DNA from: Actinobacteria bacterium IMCC26103
GTDB taxonomy: Bacteria; Actinomycetota; Actinomycetes; Nanopelagicales; Nanopelagicaceae
Direction: 5' to 3'
Assembly: GCA_002284875.1 (NCBI GenBank)
Contig: CP015604.1
Span: forward strand, 372,001-436,000
Length of the DNA: 64,000 nucleotides
Shown here: positions 36,112 through 47,018 of the stretch, piece by piece
Layout of the letters: the number at the start of each line of letters is the position of its first letter
Numbering within the stretch: position 1 is the first letter of the stretch
Program-made: the position numbers and the translations under genes
Notes under the pieces: generated by a model
What the model was told of the DNA's origin: nothing
Database searches by the model: none
What the model saw: only the letters and a program-made list of their open reading frames with translations

Positions 36112-36460
36112 TCTAATTGAAATAAAAGGAATTAAATCCTTTGGCTTTCACGGAGTATTTGAATCTGAAAATATTAAAGGACAAGATTTCTTCGTAGATG
36201 TTTTACTTGAATTAGATCTCACTCGTGCCAGCGTCACCGATGATGTAACTGACACAGTTAATTATGCAGAAATCACCGATTTGGTTGTGGAGGAAATTAC
36301 CGGCGAACGTGTGGCGTTAATTGAAAAGTTAGCGGGCCGGATAGCCACCCGAATTAAAGTTGTTTTTCCTCAAGTTGCAACTGTGTCTGTTACGGTGCAT
36401 AAGCCACAAGCGCCAGTTAGCGCGCAAGTAAAAGATATTTCAGTAACAATTACCCGATGA
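36104..36460 (+). CDS. folB: Dihydroneopterin aldolase FolB
   Basis: Cleaves dihydroneopterin to hydroxymethyl-dihydropterin. The 118-aa protein has the usual opening IKGIKSFGFHGVFESE with the GFHG loop, TVNYAEITDLV and the C-terminal HKPQAPV. It overlaps folP and folK. Confidence 0.95.
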   Translation: MADLIEIKGIKSFGFHGVFESENIKGQDFFVDVLLELDLTRASVTDDVTDTVNYAEITDLVVEEITGERVALIEKLAGRIATRIKVVFPQVATVSVTVHKPQAPVSAQVKDISVTITR

Positions 36461-36903
36461 AAGCGGTAATCGCGCTAGGCGCCAATATTGGTAACCCGAG
36501 AGAACAGATGGATCTAGCGGTTGCGATGCTCCGTGAGGCTACTGATTTCAAGTTAGTTTCTGAGTACTTTTCCACCAAACCAGTTAGCGATATTGCTCAA
36601 CCGGATTACTTAAATGCAGTGTGCATCGTCGAAAGCGAGCTACCTGCCACAGATTTACTGGCTTTATTGCAAGGAATTGAGAAAGCGCTGGGTAGAGAAC
36701 GCATTGAAAAATGGGGACCGCGGACAATCGATTTAGATCTCATCCAATATGGATCAATGCTTAGTGCAGCCGATGAATTACAACTTCCTCATCCACGCGC
36801 ACATGAGCGCCGATTTGTTATAGAACCATGGCACTCCATTGAACCCGATGCGATCTTGCTAACCCAGGGCAAGATTTCAGAGATTTTGGAGCAATTGCCG
36901 TAA
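36457..36903 (+). CDS. folK: Hydroxymethyl-dihydropterin pyrophosphokinase FolK
   Basis: Activates the pterin for FolP. The 148-aa protein has ALGANIGNPREQ at the start, GPRTIDLDLIQYG and LPHPRAHERRFVIEP. The DUF3180 gene that commonly follows folK in Actinobacteria is missing; only 54 bp separate it from panC. Confidence 0.96.
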   Translation: MKAVIALGANIGNPREQMDLAVAMLREATDFKLVSEYFSTKPVSDIAQPDYLNAVCIVESELPATDLLALLQGIEKALGRERIEKWGPRTIDLDLIQYGSMLSAADELQLPHPRAHERRFVIEPWHSIEPDAILLTQGKISEILEQLP

Positions 36904-36957
36904 GGCTCTAAACTTAGAACCATCACCGCCCGGTACCTGAAAGGACTGGAGCCCGAT

Positions 36958-37779
36958 ATGAAGATAGTTACCAGCGCATCTGAATTAGATGAGGGCTGCA
37001 CTTTTATTCCCACAATGGGAGCGCTTCATGCTGGCCACGCTTCGTTATTTCAATTGGCCAAGCGAAAGAGCGACTTTGTAGTTGCAAGTATCTTTGTAAA
37101 TCCAATGCAATTTGAAAATTCAATAGATTTAGATTTGTATCCCCGCACACCAGATCAAGATATCGAGCTTGCTGCTGCATCGGGGGTTACGCATTTATGG
37201 TTACCAACCCAGAGTGAAATTTATCCAGAGAATTTTCCGAAAGTAAGCGCTGGCCCAATCGGCGAGAACTTTGAAGGTGCAAATCGCATTGGACATTTCG
37301 ATGGAGTAGTCACTGTTGTATCGCGCCTCTTTCAATTGGTGCGTCCGGCTCGAGCTATTTTTGGTGAGAAAGATTTCCAGCAGTTGGCGCTGATAAAAGA
37401 ACTCGCCCAACGTAGCTTTAAAGAGATTGAGATTCTGGCCGCTCCAACGATTAGAGAAAGCGATGGGCTAGCTCTCTCGTCCAGAAACGTTAGGTTGAGC
37501 CAAAGCGATCGCACCACAGCAGTTGTTATGTATCGGGCGCTGCTGGCAGCTAAAGAAGGTAAAGATATTGCTTCGTCACTTTCTGCGATGCATAGGGTAT
37601 TTAAAGAAATACCAGCCTTCAAATTAGATTATGCGCAAATTATCGATGAAGATAACTTTGCAATTGCGACAGATTCCACCCCAAACCAGCGTGCGATTAT
37701 CGCTGGCTGGCTTAATGGGGTGCGTTTGATCGACAATATGCAGATGAGCCCAGCCCTTATTAGTGCAGGTGCGCGATGA
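36958..37779 (+). CDS. panC: Pantothenate synthetase PanC
   Basis: Condenses pantoate and beta-alanine with ATP. The 273-aa protein has PTMGALHAGHASLF, FGEKDFQQLALIKEL and LALSSRN. CTGGAG precedes the ATG. No panD follows, so beta-alanine must come from elsewhere. It overlaps nadB by 4 bp. Confidence 0.96.
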   Translation: MKIVTSASELDEGCTFIPTMGALHAGHASLFQLAKRKSDFVVASIFVNPMQFENSIDLDLYPRTPDQDIELAAASGVTHLWLPTQSEIYPENFPKVSAGPIGENFEGANRIGHFDGVVTVVSRLFQLVRPARAIFGEKDFQQLALIKELAQRSFKEIEILAAPTIRESDGLALSSRNVRLSQSDRTTAVVMYRALLAAKEGKDIASSLSAMHRVFKEIPAFKLDYAQIIDEDNFAIATDSTPNQRAIIAGWLNGVRLIDNMQMSPALISAGAR

Positions 37780-39389
37780 AGTTACTTGCACCAGAACCTG
37801 GATGGACCGCTACCGCCGATGTGATTGTGGTTGGCTCAGGAATTGCTGGACTTACGACTGCGCTACAGGCGCGTACTTATGGACTCTCTGTTCTAATAGT
37901 TACCAAATCAAAAGTTAATGAAGGCTCTACTAAATGGGCGCAAGGTGGAATAGCGGCAGCGCTTGGTCCGGGCGATACACCAGATCAACATTTAAAAGAT
38001 ACTTTGGTAGCAGGTGCTGATCTATGTGATGTCGAAGCGGTACGCGTGCTTGTAACCGAAGGTCCTGAAGCAGTTCGTAAATTAATCGAACGCGGCGCGA
38101 TCTTTGATACCGAAGATTCTGGCGAAATTTCGCTGACTCGTGAAGGCGGACATTTACGCAATCGCATCCTGCATGCAGGTGGTGATGCAACTGGCGCTGA
38201 AGTATCGCGCGCGCTTTTGGCAGCTGTTCACGATGACCCAGAGATCGAAGTAGTAGAAGATGCACTTGTATTAGATGCGCTCAAGGATTCTAATGGCGCA
38301 GTTTGCGGAGTGACCCTGCATGTGATCGGTGCCGGAAGTCGTGATGGCGTTGGCCGTGCGCTTGGTAAAGCAGTTGTCTTAGCAACCGGTGGACTAGGAC
38401 AGGTATTTGCACAGACCACAAATCCTTCGGTTTCAACTGGTGATGGAGTTGCACTTGCGCTGCGTGCTGGTGCGAAAGTTGCCGATGTAGAATTTATTCA
38501 ATTCCATCCCACAGTTTTATGGCTCGGCGATAATACGCAAGGACAACAACCACTTATTAGCGAAGCCGTTCGTGGCGAAGGCGCATATTTACTGGACGAT
38601 GCCGGTGATCGCTTCATGTTAAACGAACACGAATTAGCCGAATTGGCACCGCGCGATGTCGTTGCGATTGCGTCGATGCGCCGAATGAATAAGACAGGTG
38701 CGCACCACGTGTGGCTGGATGTGCGCCATTTAACTGGATTTGAAAGCCGCTTCCCAACTATTTACGCCTCTTGTCTGGCCCATGGAATTAATCCGAGTAA
38801 AGATTTAATTCCTGTTGCACCTGCTTCACACTATGCATCTGGTGGAGTCCGTGTTGATTTAAATGGTCGTACTAGCGTCAAAGGGCTATATGCATGCGGC
38901 GAAACCGCCTGTTCTGGTGTGCATGGCGCCAATCGATTAGCTTCCAACTCGCTCTTGGAAGGTTTGGTATTTAGCGCACGAATTGCGGCAGATATCGCGG
39001 CAAATTTACCTGCACAATCAGAGCCAGTAGCAGATGCTTCTAAAGCAATTCTCTTAGACCCAGCAACGCGCCGTGAACTACAGCTGAGTATGAGTCGTGG
39101 TGCAGGTGTATTGCGTTCCTCAGATTCGCTTTTGCAAACCAGCGCTGACTTAACTCGTATCCAAGATCGAACTAGCAAAAACCCTTGCGTTGAAGCTTGG
39201 GAGACAACTAACTTATTTCAATTAGCAGAGGCGATTCTTAAGGCTGCGCTGATTAGACAAGAAACGCGCGGATCACACTGGCGCGAAGATTTTCCAAATA
39301 CCGAAAGCAATTGGCGCAAAAGAATTGTTCAAGAGTTAGATCGCAATGGGAACTGGGCCACTAGCTATCAAGGGGTAGGTACAAAGTGA
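37776..39389 (+). CDS. nadB: L-aspartate oxidase NadB
   Basis: FAD enzyme oxidising aspartate to iminoaspartate for de novo NAD synthesis. The 537-aa protein has a Rossmann GSGIAGLTTALQA start, STKWAQGGIAAALG, the APRDVVA catalytic Arg segment and GGVRVDLNGRTS then YACGETACSGVHGANRLASNS. nadA is not in the window. It overlaps nadC by 4 bp. Confidence 0.97.
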   Translation: MKLLAPEPGWTATADVIVVGSGIAGLTTALQARTYGLSVLIVTKSKVNEGSTKWAQGGIAAALGPGDTPDQHLKDTLVAGADLCDVEAVRVLVTEGPEAVRKLIERGAIFDTEDSGEISLTREGGHLRNRILHAGGDATGAEVSRALLAAVHDDPEIEVVEDALVLDALKDSNGAVCGVTLHVIGAGSRDGVGRALGKAVVLATGGLGQVFAQTTNPSVSTGDGVALALRAGAKVADVEFIQFHPTVLWLGDNTQGQQPLISEAVRGEGAYLLDDAGDRFMLNEHELAELAPRDVVAIASMRRMNKTGAHHVWLDVRHLTGFESRFPTIYASCLAHGINPSKDLIPVAPASHYASGGVRVDLNGRTSVKGLYACGETACSGVHGANRLASNSLLEGLVFSARIAADIAANLPAQSEPVADASKAILLDPATRRELQLSMSRGAGVLRSSDSLLQTSADLTRIQDRTSKNPCVEAWETTNLFQLAEAILKAALIRQETRGSHWREDFPNTESNWRKRIVQELDRNGNWATSYQGVGTK

Positions 39390-40210
39390 CTGAGCAAGAG
39401 CTAATTAAAGCCGCGCTAGCAGAAGACCTTGCTGGGGGAGTAGATATAACTTCGCAAGCAACCATTGCAGCCGATGCGACATCGGTTGCAGATTTAGTGG
39501 CCCGCATGGATGGCGTAATTGCTGGAATCAATATCGCCCATGCCGTTTTGGCTGAAGTTGGTCTAACCGATGTGACGCTCTTTAAGAAAGATGGAGATCA
39601 GGTAAAAGCTGGTGACGTACTAATCACGGTCCGCGGAAATACTCGCGCGATCTTGCTAGCCGAACGCACCGCACTTAACTTCTTTGGCCACTTAAGTGGA
39701 ATCGCTACCTTGACGAGTAAATGGGTGGCAGAAGTTTCTGGAACAAAATGTCAGGTCCGTGATACTCGTAAAACCACGCCTGGTATGCGAAACTTTGAAA
39801 AATATGCAGTTCGTATGGGCGGCGGCACCAACCATCGAATGAACTTAAGCGATGCCGCACTAATTAAAGATAATCACATCGCTGCTGCTGGTGGAGTTGT
39901 TGCAGCTTTTGCACAGGTCCGCACCGCCTATCCAAAAGCTGAAATTGAGATCGAAGTGGATAACTTGGCGCAATTAAAAGAGGTATTACCGCAGCGGCCT
40001 GATTTAGTTCTGTTGGACAACATGTCTCCAGAATTATGTGCGCAAGCAGTGGCGCTGGCAAAGGGCACTTGTAAGTTAGAAGCATCAGGTGGAATCTCAA
40101 TCGCCAATGCGCGTGCGTATGCCCAATCAGGCGTGGATTACATCGCAATCGGAGCGCTAACACATTCGGCGCCAGTCTTTGATATCGGCCTAGATCTGAG
40201 AGCGGAGTAG
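39386..40210 (+). CDS. nadC: Quinolinate phosphoribosyltransferase NadC
   Basis: Makes nicotinate mononucleotide from quinolinate and PRPP. The 274-aa protein has RDTRKTTPGMR, YAVRMGGGTNHRMNLSD then AALIKDNH, and ASGGISIANARAYAQSGVDYI. GTG start overlapping nadB; coaX starts 2 nt after its stop. Confidence 0.97.
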   Translation: MTEQELIKAALAEDLAGGVDITSQATIAADATSVADLVARMDGVIAGINIAHAVLAEVGLTDVTLFKKDGDQVKAGDVLITVRGNTRAILLAERTALNFFGHLSGIATLTSKWVAEVSGTKCQVRDTRKTTPGMRNFEKYAVRMGGGTNHRMNLSDAALIKDNHIAAAGGVVAAFAQVRTAYPKAEIEIEVDNLAQLKEVLPQRPDLVLLDNMSPELCAQAVALAKGTCKLEASGGISIANARAYAQSGVDYIAIGALTHSAPVFDIGLDLRAE

Positions 40211-40212
40211 CT

Positions 40213-40977
40213 ATGTTATTAACAGTTGACGTGGGAAATACAAATACCGTTTTAGGTATTTTCCAAGGCGAAGAATTAGTTCGCTCATGGCGAGTTAAGA
40301 CTGATCCACGCACAACAGCAGATGAGTTGTGGCTGCAATATCACGCTCTAGTAACCGGCTATGAAATTACTGGGCTCTCTATCTGTTCTACAGTTCCAGC
40401 GACTTTGCGCGAATTGCGCACCATGATCGCAACTTATTTTGCAGATGTGCCAACTACTATCGTTGAGCCTGGTACCAAAACTGGTGTGCCACTTTTAGTT
40501 GATAATCCGAAAGAAATTGGCGCCGATCGCATCGTCAACACTCTGGCAGCACATACTCTTTATGGTGGCCCAGCGATTGTCGTGGATTTTGGAACCTCAA
40601 CAAATTTAGATGTTGTCTCACCGAAAGGTGAATTTCTAGGTGGCGCACTTGCACCAGGAATTGAAATTTCAGTTGATGCCCTTGCTGCGCGCGCAGCACA
40701 ATTGCGTAAAGTTGAACTTATCCGCCCCAAGAATGTAATTGGCAAGAACACAGTTGAGGCTCTGCAATCTGGAACTATCTTTGGTTTTGCCGGACAAGTA
40801 GATGGTTTAGTCGATCGCATTGTTGCCGAATTGGCGTTGAGCTATGACGGCGCCCCAACAGTTATTGCAACTGGTGGACTGGCACCGCTGATAATTGGCG
40901 TTGCCGAAACTATTGATGAGCATGAGCCTGATCTCACCTTGATTGGCCTGCGCCTTATCCACGAGAGAAATATCTAA
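40213..40977 (+). CDS. coaX: Type III pantothenate kinase CoaX
   Basis: First step of CoA synthesis from pantothenate, insensitive to CoA feedback. The 254-aa ASKHA-fold protein has DVGNTNTVLGIF, GADRIVNTLAAH, DFGTSTNLDVV and PGIEISVDALAARAAQL. Clustering with panC gives a pantothenate-to-CoA unit. Confidence 0.96.
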   Translation: MLLTVDVGNTNTVLGIFQGEELVRSWRVKTDPRTTADELWLQYHALVTGYEITGLSICSTVPATLRELRTMIATYFADVPTTIVEPGTKTGVPLLVDNPKEIGADRIVNTLAAHTLYGGPAIVVDFGTSTNLDVVSPKGEFLGGALAPGIEISVDALAARAAQLRKVELIRPKNVIGKNTVEALQSGTIFGFAGQVDGLVDRIVAELALSYDGAPTVIATGGLAPLIIGVAETIDEHEPDLTLIGLRLIHERNI

Positions 40978-40996
40978 TAGGTAGACTCTCGCCATT

Positions 40997-42511
40997 ATGA
41001 GTGAAGAAGAGCAGCCCGTAGCCTCAGTAGAAGATGATCTACCTGAGCAACTGCGTATCCGACGCGAAAAACGCGCTGGGCTGATCGATCGCGGAGTTGA
41101 GCCATATCCAGTCTCTGTTGCACGAACATCAACGCTGGCAGAAATTCGCGCTAAATATGCAACTCTGGAAACTGACTCAACAACTGGTGATATTCAAAGC
41201 CTTACGGGTCGAGTAATTTTTAAGCGCGATACTGGAAAACTCTGCTTTGCAACTTTGCGTGAAGGCGATGGCACTGAACTACAAGCGATGCTCTCACTCG
41301 ATAAAGTCGGCGAAGAAACGCTAAATTCTTGGAAGAGTGATATTGACCTCGGCGATATCGTCAGCGTTACTGGAGAAATTATTACCTCCAAGCGCGGAGA
41401 ACTTTCTATTCTGGCTAATAGCTATGCGATAGCTGCTAAATCACTTCGCCCGTTGCCAAATGATCACAAGCCAATGTCTGAGGAAACGCGCGTGCGTATG
41501 CGTTATGTAGATTTAATTGTCCGCGAAGAAGCGCGTACTAATGCGCGCCTGCGCCCAGCTGTAATGCGTTCACTGCGCGAGACTTTCCAAAAAGAGAACT
41601 TTGTTGAAGTCGAAACTCCGATGCTTCAGGTTATGCACGGAGGCGCAGCAGCTCGCCCATTTAAATCTTTCAGTAATGCCTACGATATGGATCTCTACCT
41701 GCGCATCGCACCTGAACTATTTTTAAAGAGATGCGTTGTCGGTGGAATTGAACGTGTCTTTGAGATCAACCGAAACTTCCGCAATGAAGGCGCTGATTCT
41801 TCTCACTCACCAGAGTTTGCGATGATCGAGAGTTATCAGGCATATGGTGATTGGCGTTCCATCGCTGATTTAACTCGTACCCTCGTGCAAAATGCAGCGA
41901 TGGCAATTGCCGGCTCACATGTGGTTACACATCACGATGGTCGTCAAGCAGATCTCGGTGGCAAGTGGCGCGAGATTTCACTTTACGACGCAATCTCAGA
42001 AGGCGTTGGCGAGAAGGTAACTGCGCTTACTTCACTCGATGATTTAAAGAAGATTGCAAGTAAATTAGGCATGAAGATCGATCCTAAGTGGATCACTGGC
42101 AAGCTGGCAGAAGAGATCTTTGAGCATGTTGCTAAGGATCAATTGATTGCACCAACTTTTGTGATGGGCTTCCCGGTTGATACATCTCCGCTAGTTCGTG
42201 CTCATCGCGAACTTCCGGGCGTTGCTGAAAAATGGGATTTATATGTCGATGGCTTTGAACTTGCTACTGGATATTCCGAATTAATTGATCCAGTAATCCA
42301 GCGTGAGCGTTTAGTTGAACAAGCAACGCTTGGCGCAAAAGGTGATTTAGAAGCGATGCAGGTAGATGAAGATTTCTTGCGAGCTATGGAATTTGCTATG
42401 CCACCTACTGGTGGAATGGGAATGGGCGTGGATCGTTTGCTTATGGCGCTAACTGGTTTAGGAATTCGCGAAACAATCTTGTTCCCGTTGGTAAAACCTG
42501 AAATCGAATAA
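40997..42511 (+). CDS. lysS: Lysyl-tRNA synthetase, class II
   Basis: The 504-aa protein has an OB-fold anticodon domain (about 55-150) and the class II core: motif 2 around [20 protein letters not shown] and motif 3 [14 protein letters not shown]. There is no lysylphosphatidylglycerol-synthase extension, unlike the LysX found at this position in some Actinobacteria. Confidence 0.97.
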   Translation: MSEEEQPVASVEDDLPEQLRIRREKRAGLIDRGVEPYPVSVARTSTLAEIRAKYATLETDSTTGDIQSLTGRVIFKRDTGKLCFATLREGDGTELQAMLSLDKVGEETLNSWKSDIDLGDIVSVTGEIITSKRGELSILANSYAIAAKSLRPLPNDHKPMSEETRVRMRYVDLIVREEARTNARLRPAVMRSLRETFQKENFVEVETPMLQVMHGGAAARPFKSFSNAYDMDLYLRIAPELFLKRCVVGGIERVFEINRNFRNEGADSSHSPEFAMIESYQAYGDWRSIADLTRTLVQNAAMAIAGSHVVTHHDGRQADLGGKWREISLYDAISEGVGEKVTALTSLDDLKKIASKLGMKIDPKWITGKLAEEIFEHVAKDQLIAPTFVMGFPVDTSPLVRAHRELPGVAEKWDLYVDGFELATGYSELIDPVIQRERLVEQATLGAKGDLEAMQVDEDFLRAMEFAMPPTGGMGMGVDRLLMALTGLGIRETILFPLVKPEIE

Positions 42512-42513
42512 TT

Positions 42514-43008
42514 ATGATCTTTATTCGTCCAGCGCGCACGGCTGATGTTAAAGCCATCCGCCAACTAGTTGATTCATATGCAGCACCTGGCCAGATGTTA
42601 ACTAAAGAAACTGTAACGCTTTACGAAAGCGTGCAAGAATTTACAGTTGCAGAAGTAGATGGAAAAGTTGTCGGCTGTGGTGCGTTGCACGTACTTTGGG
42701 ATGATTTAGCTGAAGTTCGTACAGTTGCAGTTGAGAAAACTTTTCACAAACAAGGTATTGGCCATCAAATTCTAGAAAAAATTATTGAAAGAGCGCGCGA
42801 AGTCGGAGTCGATAGAATTTTCTGTCTAACATTTCAAACGCAATTCTTCGGCCGCCATGGTTTTATTGAGATTGAAGGAACCCCGGTTGCACCAGAGGTT
42901 TATCAAGAGCTCCTTCGTTCCTACGATGCCGGTGTGGCCGAGTTCTTGGATCTGGAAGCAGCTAAGCCCAATACCTTGGGCAACACGCGGATGCTGCTAA
43001 CTCTTTAG
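42514..43008 (+). CDS. argA: ArgA-type amino-acid N-acetyltransferase
   Basis: A 164-aa GNAT protein resembling actinobacterial N-acetylglutamate synthase, the first step of arginine synthesis. The acetyl-CoA loop appears as VEKTFHKQGIGHQILEKII, preceded by AEVRTVAV, and FCLTFQTQFFGRHGF is the C-terminal substrate segment. No amino-acid kinase domain is fused, as in mycobacterial ArgA. It starts 2 nt after lysS. Confidence 0.88.
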   Translation: MIFIRPARTADVKAIRQLVDSYAAPGQMLTKETVTLYESVQEFTVAEVDGKVVGCGALHVLWDDLAEVRTVAVEKTFHKQGIGHQILEKIIERAREVGVDRIFCLTFQTQFFGRHGFIEIEGTPVAPEVYQELLRSYDAGVAEFLDLEAAKPNTLGNTRMLLTL

Positions 43009-43141
43009 GCCCTAGCGCTAGATTTTTTAGGGAATATTGCCCCCAAATCTGGGGTTCTAGTGGGTGCAAGCGGTCCACCTCGCGCCTTCCCTACGCTGGG
43101 TTATAGGCTTGTCACAGTTACCAATAAAAGGAGTCCTGCCG

Positions 43142-45637
43142 ATGTTTGAGCGCTTTACCGATCGAGCCCGACGAGTAGTTGTCTTGGCTCAAGAAGAAGC
43201 ACGCATGCTCAACCACAATTACATCGGCACCGAACATATTCTGCTCGGCTTGATCCACGAAGGCGAAGGCGTTGCCGCTAAAGGTCTGGAAGCGCTCGGT
43301 ATTTCACTCGAAGGCGTGCGCGCCCAGGTAGAAGAAATCATCGGTCAAGGTCAGCAAGCACCGAGCGGACATATTCCATTTACTCCGCGCGCCAAGAAAG
43401 TTCTTGAACTATCTCTTCGCGAAGCTCTGCAATTAGGACATAACTACATCGGCACCGAACATATCTTGCTCGGACTAATTCGTGAAGGCGAAGGCGTTGC
43501 CGCACAAGTACTTGTAAAACTCGGCGCTGATTTAAATCGAGTCCGCCAACAGGTAATTCAACTTTTATCTGGCTACCAAGGTAAAGAAGCCGCTACATCA
43601 GGACCTGCCGAGGGAACACCATCTACTTCGCTTGTCTTGGATCAATTTGGCCGCAACTTAACCCAAGCAGCACGCGAAGGAAAACTTGATCCAGTAATCG
43701 GTCGCGAAACTGAAATCGAACGCGTTATGCAAGTTCTTTCACGTCGCACCAAAAATAACCCAGTCTTAATTGGCGAACCAGGCGTTGGTAAAACGGCTGT
43801 AGTTGAAGGTTTGGCGCAAGCGATCTTCAAAAACGATGTGCCAGAGACTTTGAAAGATAAGCAGCTTTATTCACTAGATCTCGGCGCACTCGTTGCCGGT
43901 AGCCGCTACCGCGGAGATTTTGAAGAACGCCTCAAGAAAGTCTTAAAAGAGATCAAAACTCGCGGCGATATTATTTTGTTTATCGATGAAATCCACACTC
44001 TTGTGGGTGCTGGAGCTGCAGAAGGCGCAATTGATGCAGCAAGCATCCTTAAGCCAATGCTTGCTCGTGGTGAACTACAGACAATCGGTGCAACTACTTT
44101 GGATGAATACCGCAAGCATGTTGAAAAAGATGCTGCGCTAGAACGTCGCTTCCAACCAATTCAAGTAAAAGAGCCATCAGTTGCTCACACCATTGAGATT
44201 CTTAAGGGTCTTCGCGATCGTTATGAAACCCACCACCGCGTATCAATCACCGATGGCGCACTTGCAGCTGCTGCAAATATGGCAGATCGCTATGTCTCTG
44301 ATCGTTTCTTGCCAGATAAGGCAATTGACCTAATTGATGAAGCTGGATCACGTCTGCGCATTAAGCGTATGACTGCACCTGCTGAACTCCGTGAATTCGA
44401 TGAAAAAATTGCGGATGCTCGAAAGGCGAAAGAATCTGCAATTGATGGCCAAGACTTTGAAGGTGCTGCGGCGCTGCGCGATAAAGAGAAGACTCTTATT
44501 GCAGAAAAAGTGGAAGCTGAAAAGAATTGGAAGGCAACTGATCTCGACAAAGTTACTGAAGTTGATGAAGAGCTAATCGCTCAAGTTCTATCTGCTTCAA
44601 CTGGTATCCCAGTATTTAAATTAACTGAGGAAGAGACCGCACGTCTGCTGCGTATGGAAGATGAACTCCACCGCCGTGTGATTGGCCAAGATCAAGCGAT
44701 TAAAGCTTTATCACAAGCAATTCGCCGTACTCGTGCAGGGTTAAAAGATCCAAAACGTCCTGGTGGTTCATTTATCTTCGCTGGTCCTTCAGGTGTTGGT
44801 AAGACAGAACTTTCACGCACTCTTGCCTCATTCCTATTTGGTGACGAGACTGCACTTATCCAATTAGATATGTCTGAATACTCAGAGCGCCACACAGCAT
44901 CTCGTTTATTCGGTGCACCTCCCGGATATGTCGGTTATGACGAAGGTGGACAGCTAACTGAAAAGGTTCGCCGCCGTCCATTCTCAGTTGTCTTATTCGA
45001 TGAGATCGAAAAGGCTCACCCAGATATCTTTAACTCGCTTCTTCAGGTTTTAGAAGATGGCCGCTTAACAGATGCGCAAGGTCGCACCGTTGACTTTAAG
45101 AACACGGTAATCATCATGACTACCAACCTCGGTACACGCGATATTTCAAAGAGCCTCGGACTTGGCTTTGCCAATATTGATGATGATCTAACTAATTACG
45201 ATCGCATGAAGGGCAAGGTTCAAGATGAACTCAAGAACCATTTCCGCCCCGAGTTCCTTAACCGTATCGATGATGTAATCGTCTTCCATCAATTGACGAA
45301 GGATCAGATTATTCAAATTGTTGATCTCATGATCGCTAATTTAGATGATCGTCTAAAGGCAAAAGATATGGGAATCGAACTTACTCAAGCCGCTAAAGAT
45401 CTATTGGCAGCTCGTGGTTACGACCCACTTCTTGGCGCTCGTCCACTGCGACGCACAATTCAACGCGAGATCGAAGATTCACTTTCTGAGCGAATCCTCT
45501 TCGGTGAACTCAAGGCTGGCGAAATTATCGTCGTAGATGTCGAAGGTGATGGCGCAGAAGCTAAATTCACATTCACTGGCGCCACAAAATCTACGATGCC
45601 AGATTCACCTGAAGATCTAGCTGCAGCAACTAACTAA
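43142..45637 (+). CDS. clpC: ClpC ATPase, unfoldase of the Clp protease
   Basis: AAA+ unfoldase feeding ClpP and also acting as chaperone. I start at 43142 behind AAAAGGAG, giving 831 aa from [11 protein letters not shown]; the 26 residues of a longer reading are unconserved. Domains: two Clp-N repeats ([11 protein letters not shown] twice in the first 110 aa), AAA1 with GEPGVGKTA, a UVR-like [13 protein letters not shown], and AAA2 with [11 protein letters not shown]. The lsr2 gene that often precedes clpC in Actinobacteria is missing. Its stop overlaps the convergent oxidase by 4 bp. Confidence 0.98.
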   Translation: MFERFTDRARRVVVLAQEEARMLNHNYIGTEHILLGLIHEGEGVAAKGLEALGISLEGVRAQVEEIIGQGQQAPSGHIPFTPRAKKVLELSLREALQLGHNYIGTEHILLGLIREGEGVAAQVLVKLGADLNRVRQQVIQLLSGYQGKEAATSGPAEGTPSTSLVLDQFGRNLTQAAREGKLDPVIGRETEIERVMQVLSRRTKNNPVLIGEPGVGKTAVVEGLAQAIFKNDVPETLKDKQLYSLDLGALVAGSRYRGDFEERLKKVLKEIKTRGDIILFIDEIHTLVGAGAAEGAIDAASILKPMLARGELQTIGATTLDEYRKHVEKDAALERRFQPIQVKEPSVAHTIEILKGLRDRYETHHRVSITDGALAAAANMADRYVSDRFLPDKAIDLIDEAGSRLRIKRMTAPAELREFDEKIADARKAKESAIDGQDFEGAAALRDKEKTLIAEKVEAEKNWKATDLDKVTEVDEELIAQVLSASTGIPVFKLTEEETARLLRMEDELHRRVIGQDQAIKALSQAIRRTRAGLKDPKRPGGSFIFAGPSGVGKTELSRTLASFLFGDETALIQLDMSEYSERHTASRLFGAPPGYVGYDEGGQLTEKVRRRPFSVVLFDEIEKAHPDIFNSLLQVLEDGRLTDAQGRTVDFKNTVIIMTTNLGTRDISKSLGLGFANIDDDLTNYDRMKGKVQDELKNHFRPEFLNRIDDVIVFHQLTKDQIIQIVDLMIANLDDRLKAKDMGIELTQAAKDLLAARGYDPLLGARPLRRTIQREIEDSLSERILFGELKAGEIIVVDVEGDGAEAKFTFTGATKSTMPDSPEDLAAATN

Positions 45638-46986
45638 GGAATCTTCTTTCCCGGATTTAAAATTGAATTCGGGTCAAATACCTTCTTAACTGCGCGCTGG
45701 AGTTCAACTACAGTTGTTGAGATCTCATTGGCTACAAAGCCTGCCTTAATCGAACCAATTCCGTGTTCACCGCTTGCGGTGCCACCAAGTGATTGCGCGA
45801 TTTCGACGATATCGCTAAATGCTTTCTGGGCGCGTTCTGCTGCAGCCAAATCACCATGGTCGTGAACGATCGTTGGGTGCATATTTCCATCACCAGCATG
45901 GCCGAATATGCCAATCACCAGATTTCTTTCTTTACTTAACGCTTCAACTTTTGTGACAAATTCGGCGATCTTTGTAATCGGTAGCGCAACATCATCTAGC
46001 AACGTAGCGCCCATACGTTCTAGCGCTGGATATGCCAACTTACGAACTCGAATTAAATCTGCGGCATCTGCTGGATCATCTGAATAAACACCATCAATTA
46101 AATCAAAGCCCTTGCAGGTATTTAACGCTGCTTCACACAGTGAATGGTTCTCATCTAATTGCATCAATAGAACGCTGCCGGCAACTTCAAAGCCAAGGGG
46201 ATGCCATGCTTCAACTGCTTTCAAAGTTGTTTGGTCAACAATTTCTAGCATTGATGGGCGATATTGCAATAAGGCCGCAGCAGCACTTGCCGCCTTTGTA
46301 ATATTTGGGAAGGTTGCAATCAGAGTCGCCGGGGCAGCCGGACGAACTACTAAATTTAAAGTTAGCTCGGTGATAATGCCTAAAGTTCCTTCGGAGCCAA
46401 CAAAGAGATGAAGTAAGTTATAGGTAGTAACTGATTTCTTAGTGGCGCTACCGAGTTCAATAATTTCACCGCTAGCCAATACAACCTGCATCGCGCGCAC
46501 ATGTGCTGCAGTCACTCCATATTTAACACAACACATACCGCCAGCATTAGTTGCCGCATTGCCACCAAGGGATGACCAATCTCGGCTCGCTGGATCTGGC
46601 AGATAAGCCATTCCAACTTCCTTAGCCGCGGTATCTAGATCAAGGTTAATTACACCTGCCTGAACGCGAGCGATTTGATTTACAGTATCTATCTCTAAAA
46701 TCTGGTTCATCTTTTCAAGAGAGATAACTAGCGAATCTGACGTGGCATTGGCACCACCAGATAATCCACTGCCAGCTCCACGCGTTACAACTGGAATCTT
46801 ATTTTCATTGGCATATTTCAACGCAATGGAAATTTCACTTGCGCTGCGCGCCAGTAAGACAGCAAACGGGGGAGCGCTAGTTGCAAAGGGTGCTTGATCG
46901 CGCGAATAAGAGATGGTGATATCTAAATCAGAGATTAGTGAGCAATCTGGGCCCAGCAGTTTAGAAAGCGCTGCGAGATGGCTCAT
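45634..46986 (-). CDS. FAD-binding oxidase, GlcD/D-lactate dehydrogenase family
   Basis: A 450-aa flavoprotein oxidising a 2-hydroxy acid such as glycolate or D-lactate. The FAD-binding VVTRGAGSGLSGGANATSDSL and PDPASRDWSSLGGNAATNAGG are clear, and the C-terminal IFGHAGDGNMHPTIVHD and SGEHGIG are the substrate-cap motifs. No GlcE or GlcF gene is adjacent, so the electron acceptor is unknown. Glycolate from algae would be a plausible substrate in surface water. Confidence 0.92.
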   Translation of the reverse strand: MSHLAALSKLLGPDCSLISDLDITISYSRDQAPFATSAPPFAVLLARSASEISIALKYANENKIPVVTRGAGSGLSGGANATSDSLVISLEKMNQILEIDTVNQIARVQAGVINLDLDTAAKEVGMAYLPDPASRDWSSLGGNAATNAGGMCCVKYGVTAAHVRAMQVVLASGEIIELGSATKKSVTTYNLLHLFVGSEGTLGIITELTLNLVVRPAAPATLIATFPNITKAASAAAALLQYRPSMLEIVDQTTLKAVEAWHPLGFEVAGSVLLMQLDENHSLCEAALNTCKGFDLIDGVYSDDPADAADLIRVRKLAYPALERMGATLLDDVALPITKIAEFVTKVEALSKERNLVIGIFGHAGDGNMHPTIVHDHGDLAAAERAQKAFSDIVEIAQSLGGTASGEHGIGSIKAGFVANEISTTVVELQRAVKKVFDPNSILNPGKKIP

Positions 46987-46993
46987 GCGCGCA

Positions 46994-46999
46994 ACTTTA
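46994..46999 (-). promoter_or_regulatory. Leaderless-type -10 element (TAAAGT)
   Basis: TAAAGT on the minus strand ends 7 nt before the GlcD-like ATG at 46986. Confidence 0.45.
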
Positions 47000-47018
47000 T
47001 CGCCTTTTCAAAAGAGAG

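Noticed and set aside
43041-43054. CCCCA-AATC-TGGGG hairpin between argA and clpC
   Set aside because: A 5-bp stem without a T-run is too weak for a terminator, and the gap shows neither an HspR (HAIR) site nor a convincing ClgR box.
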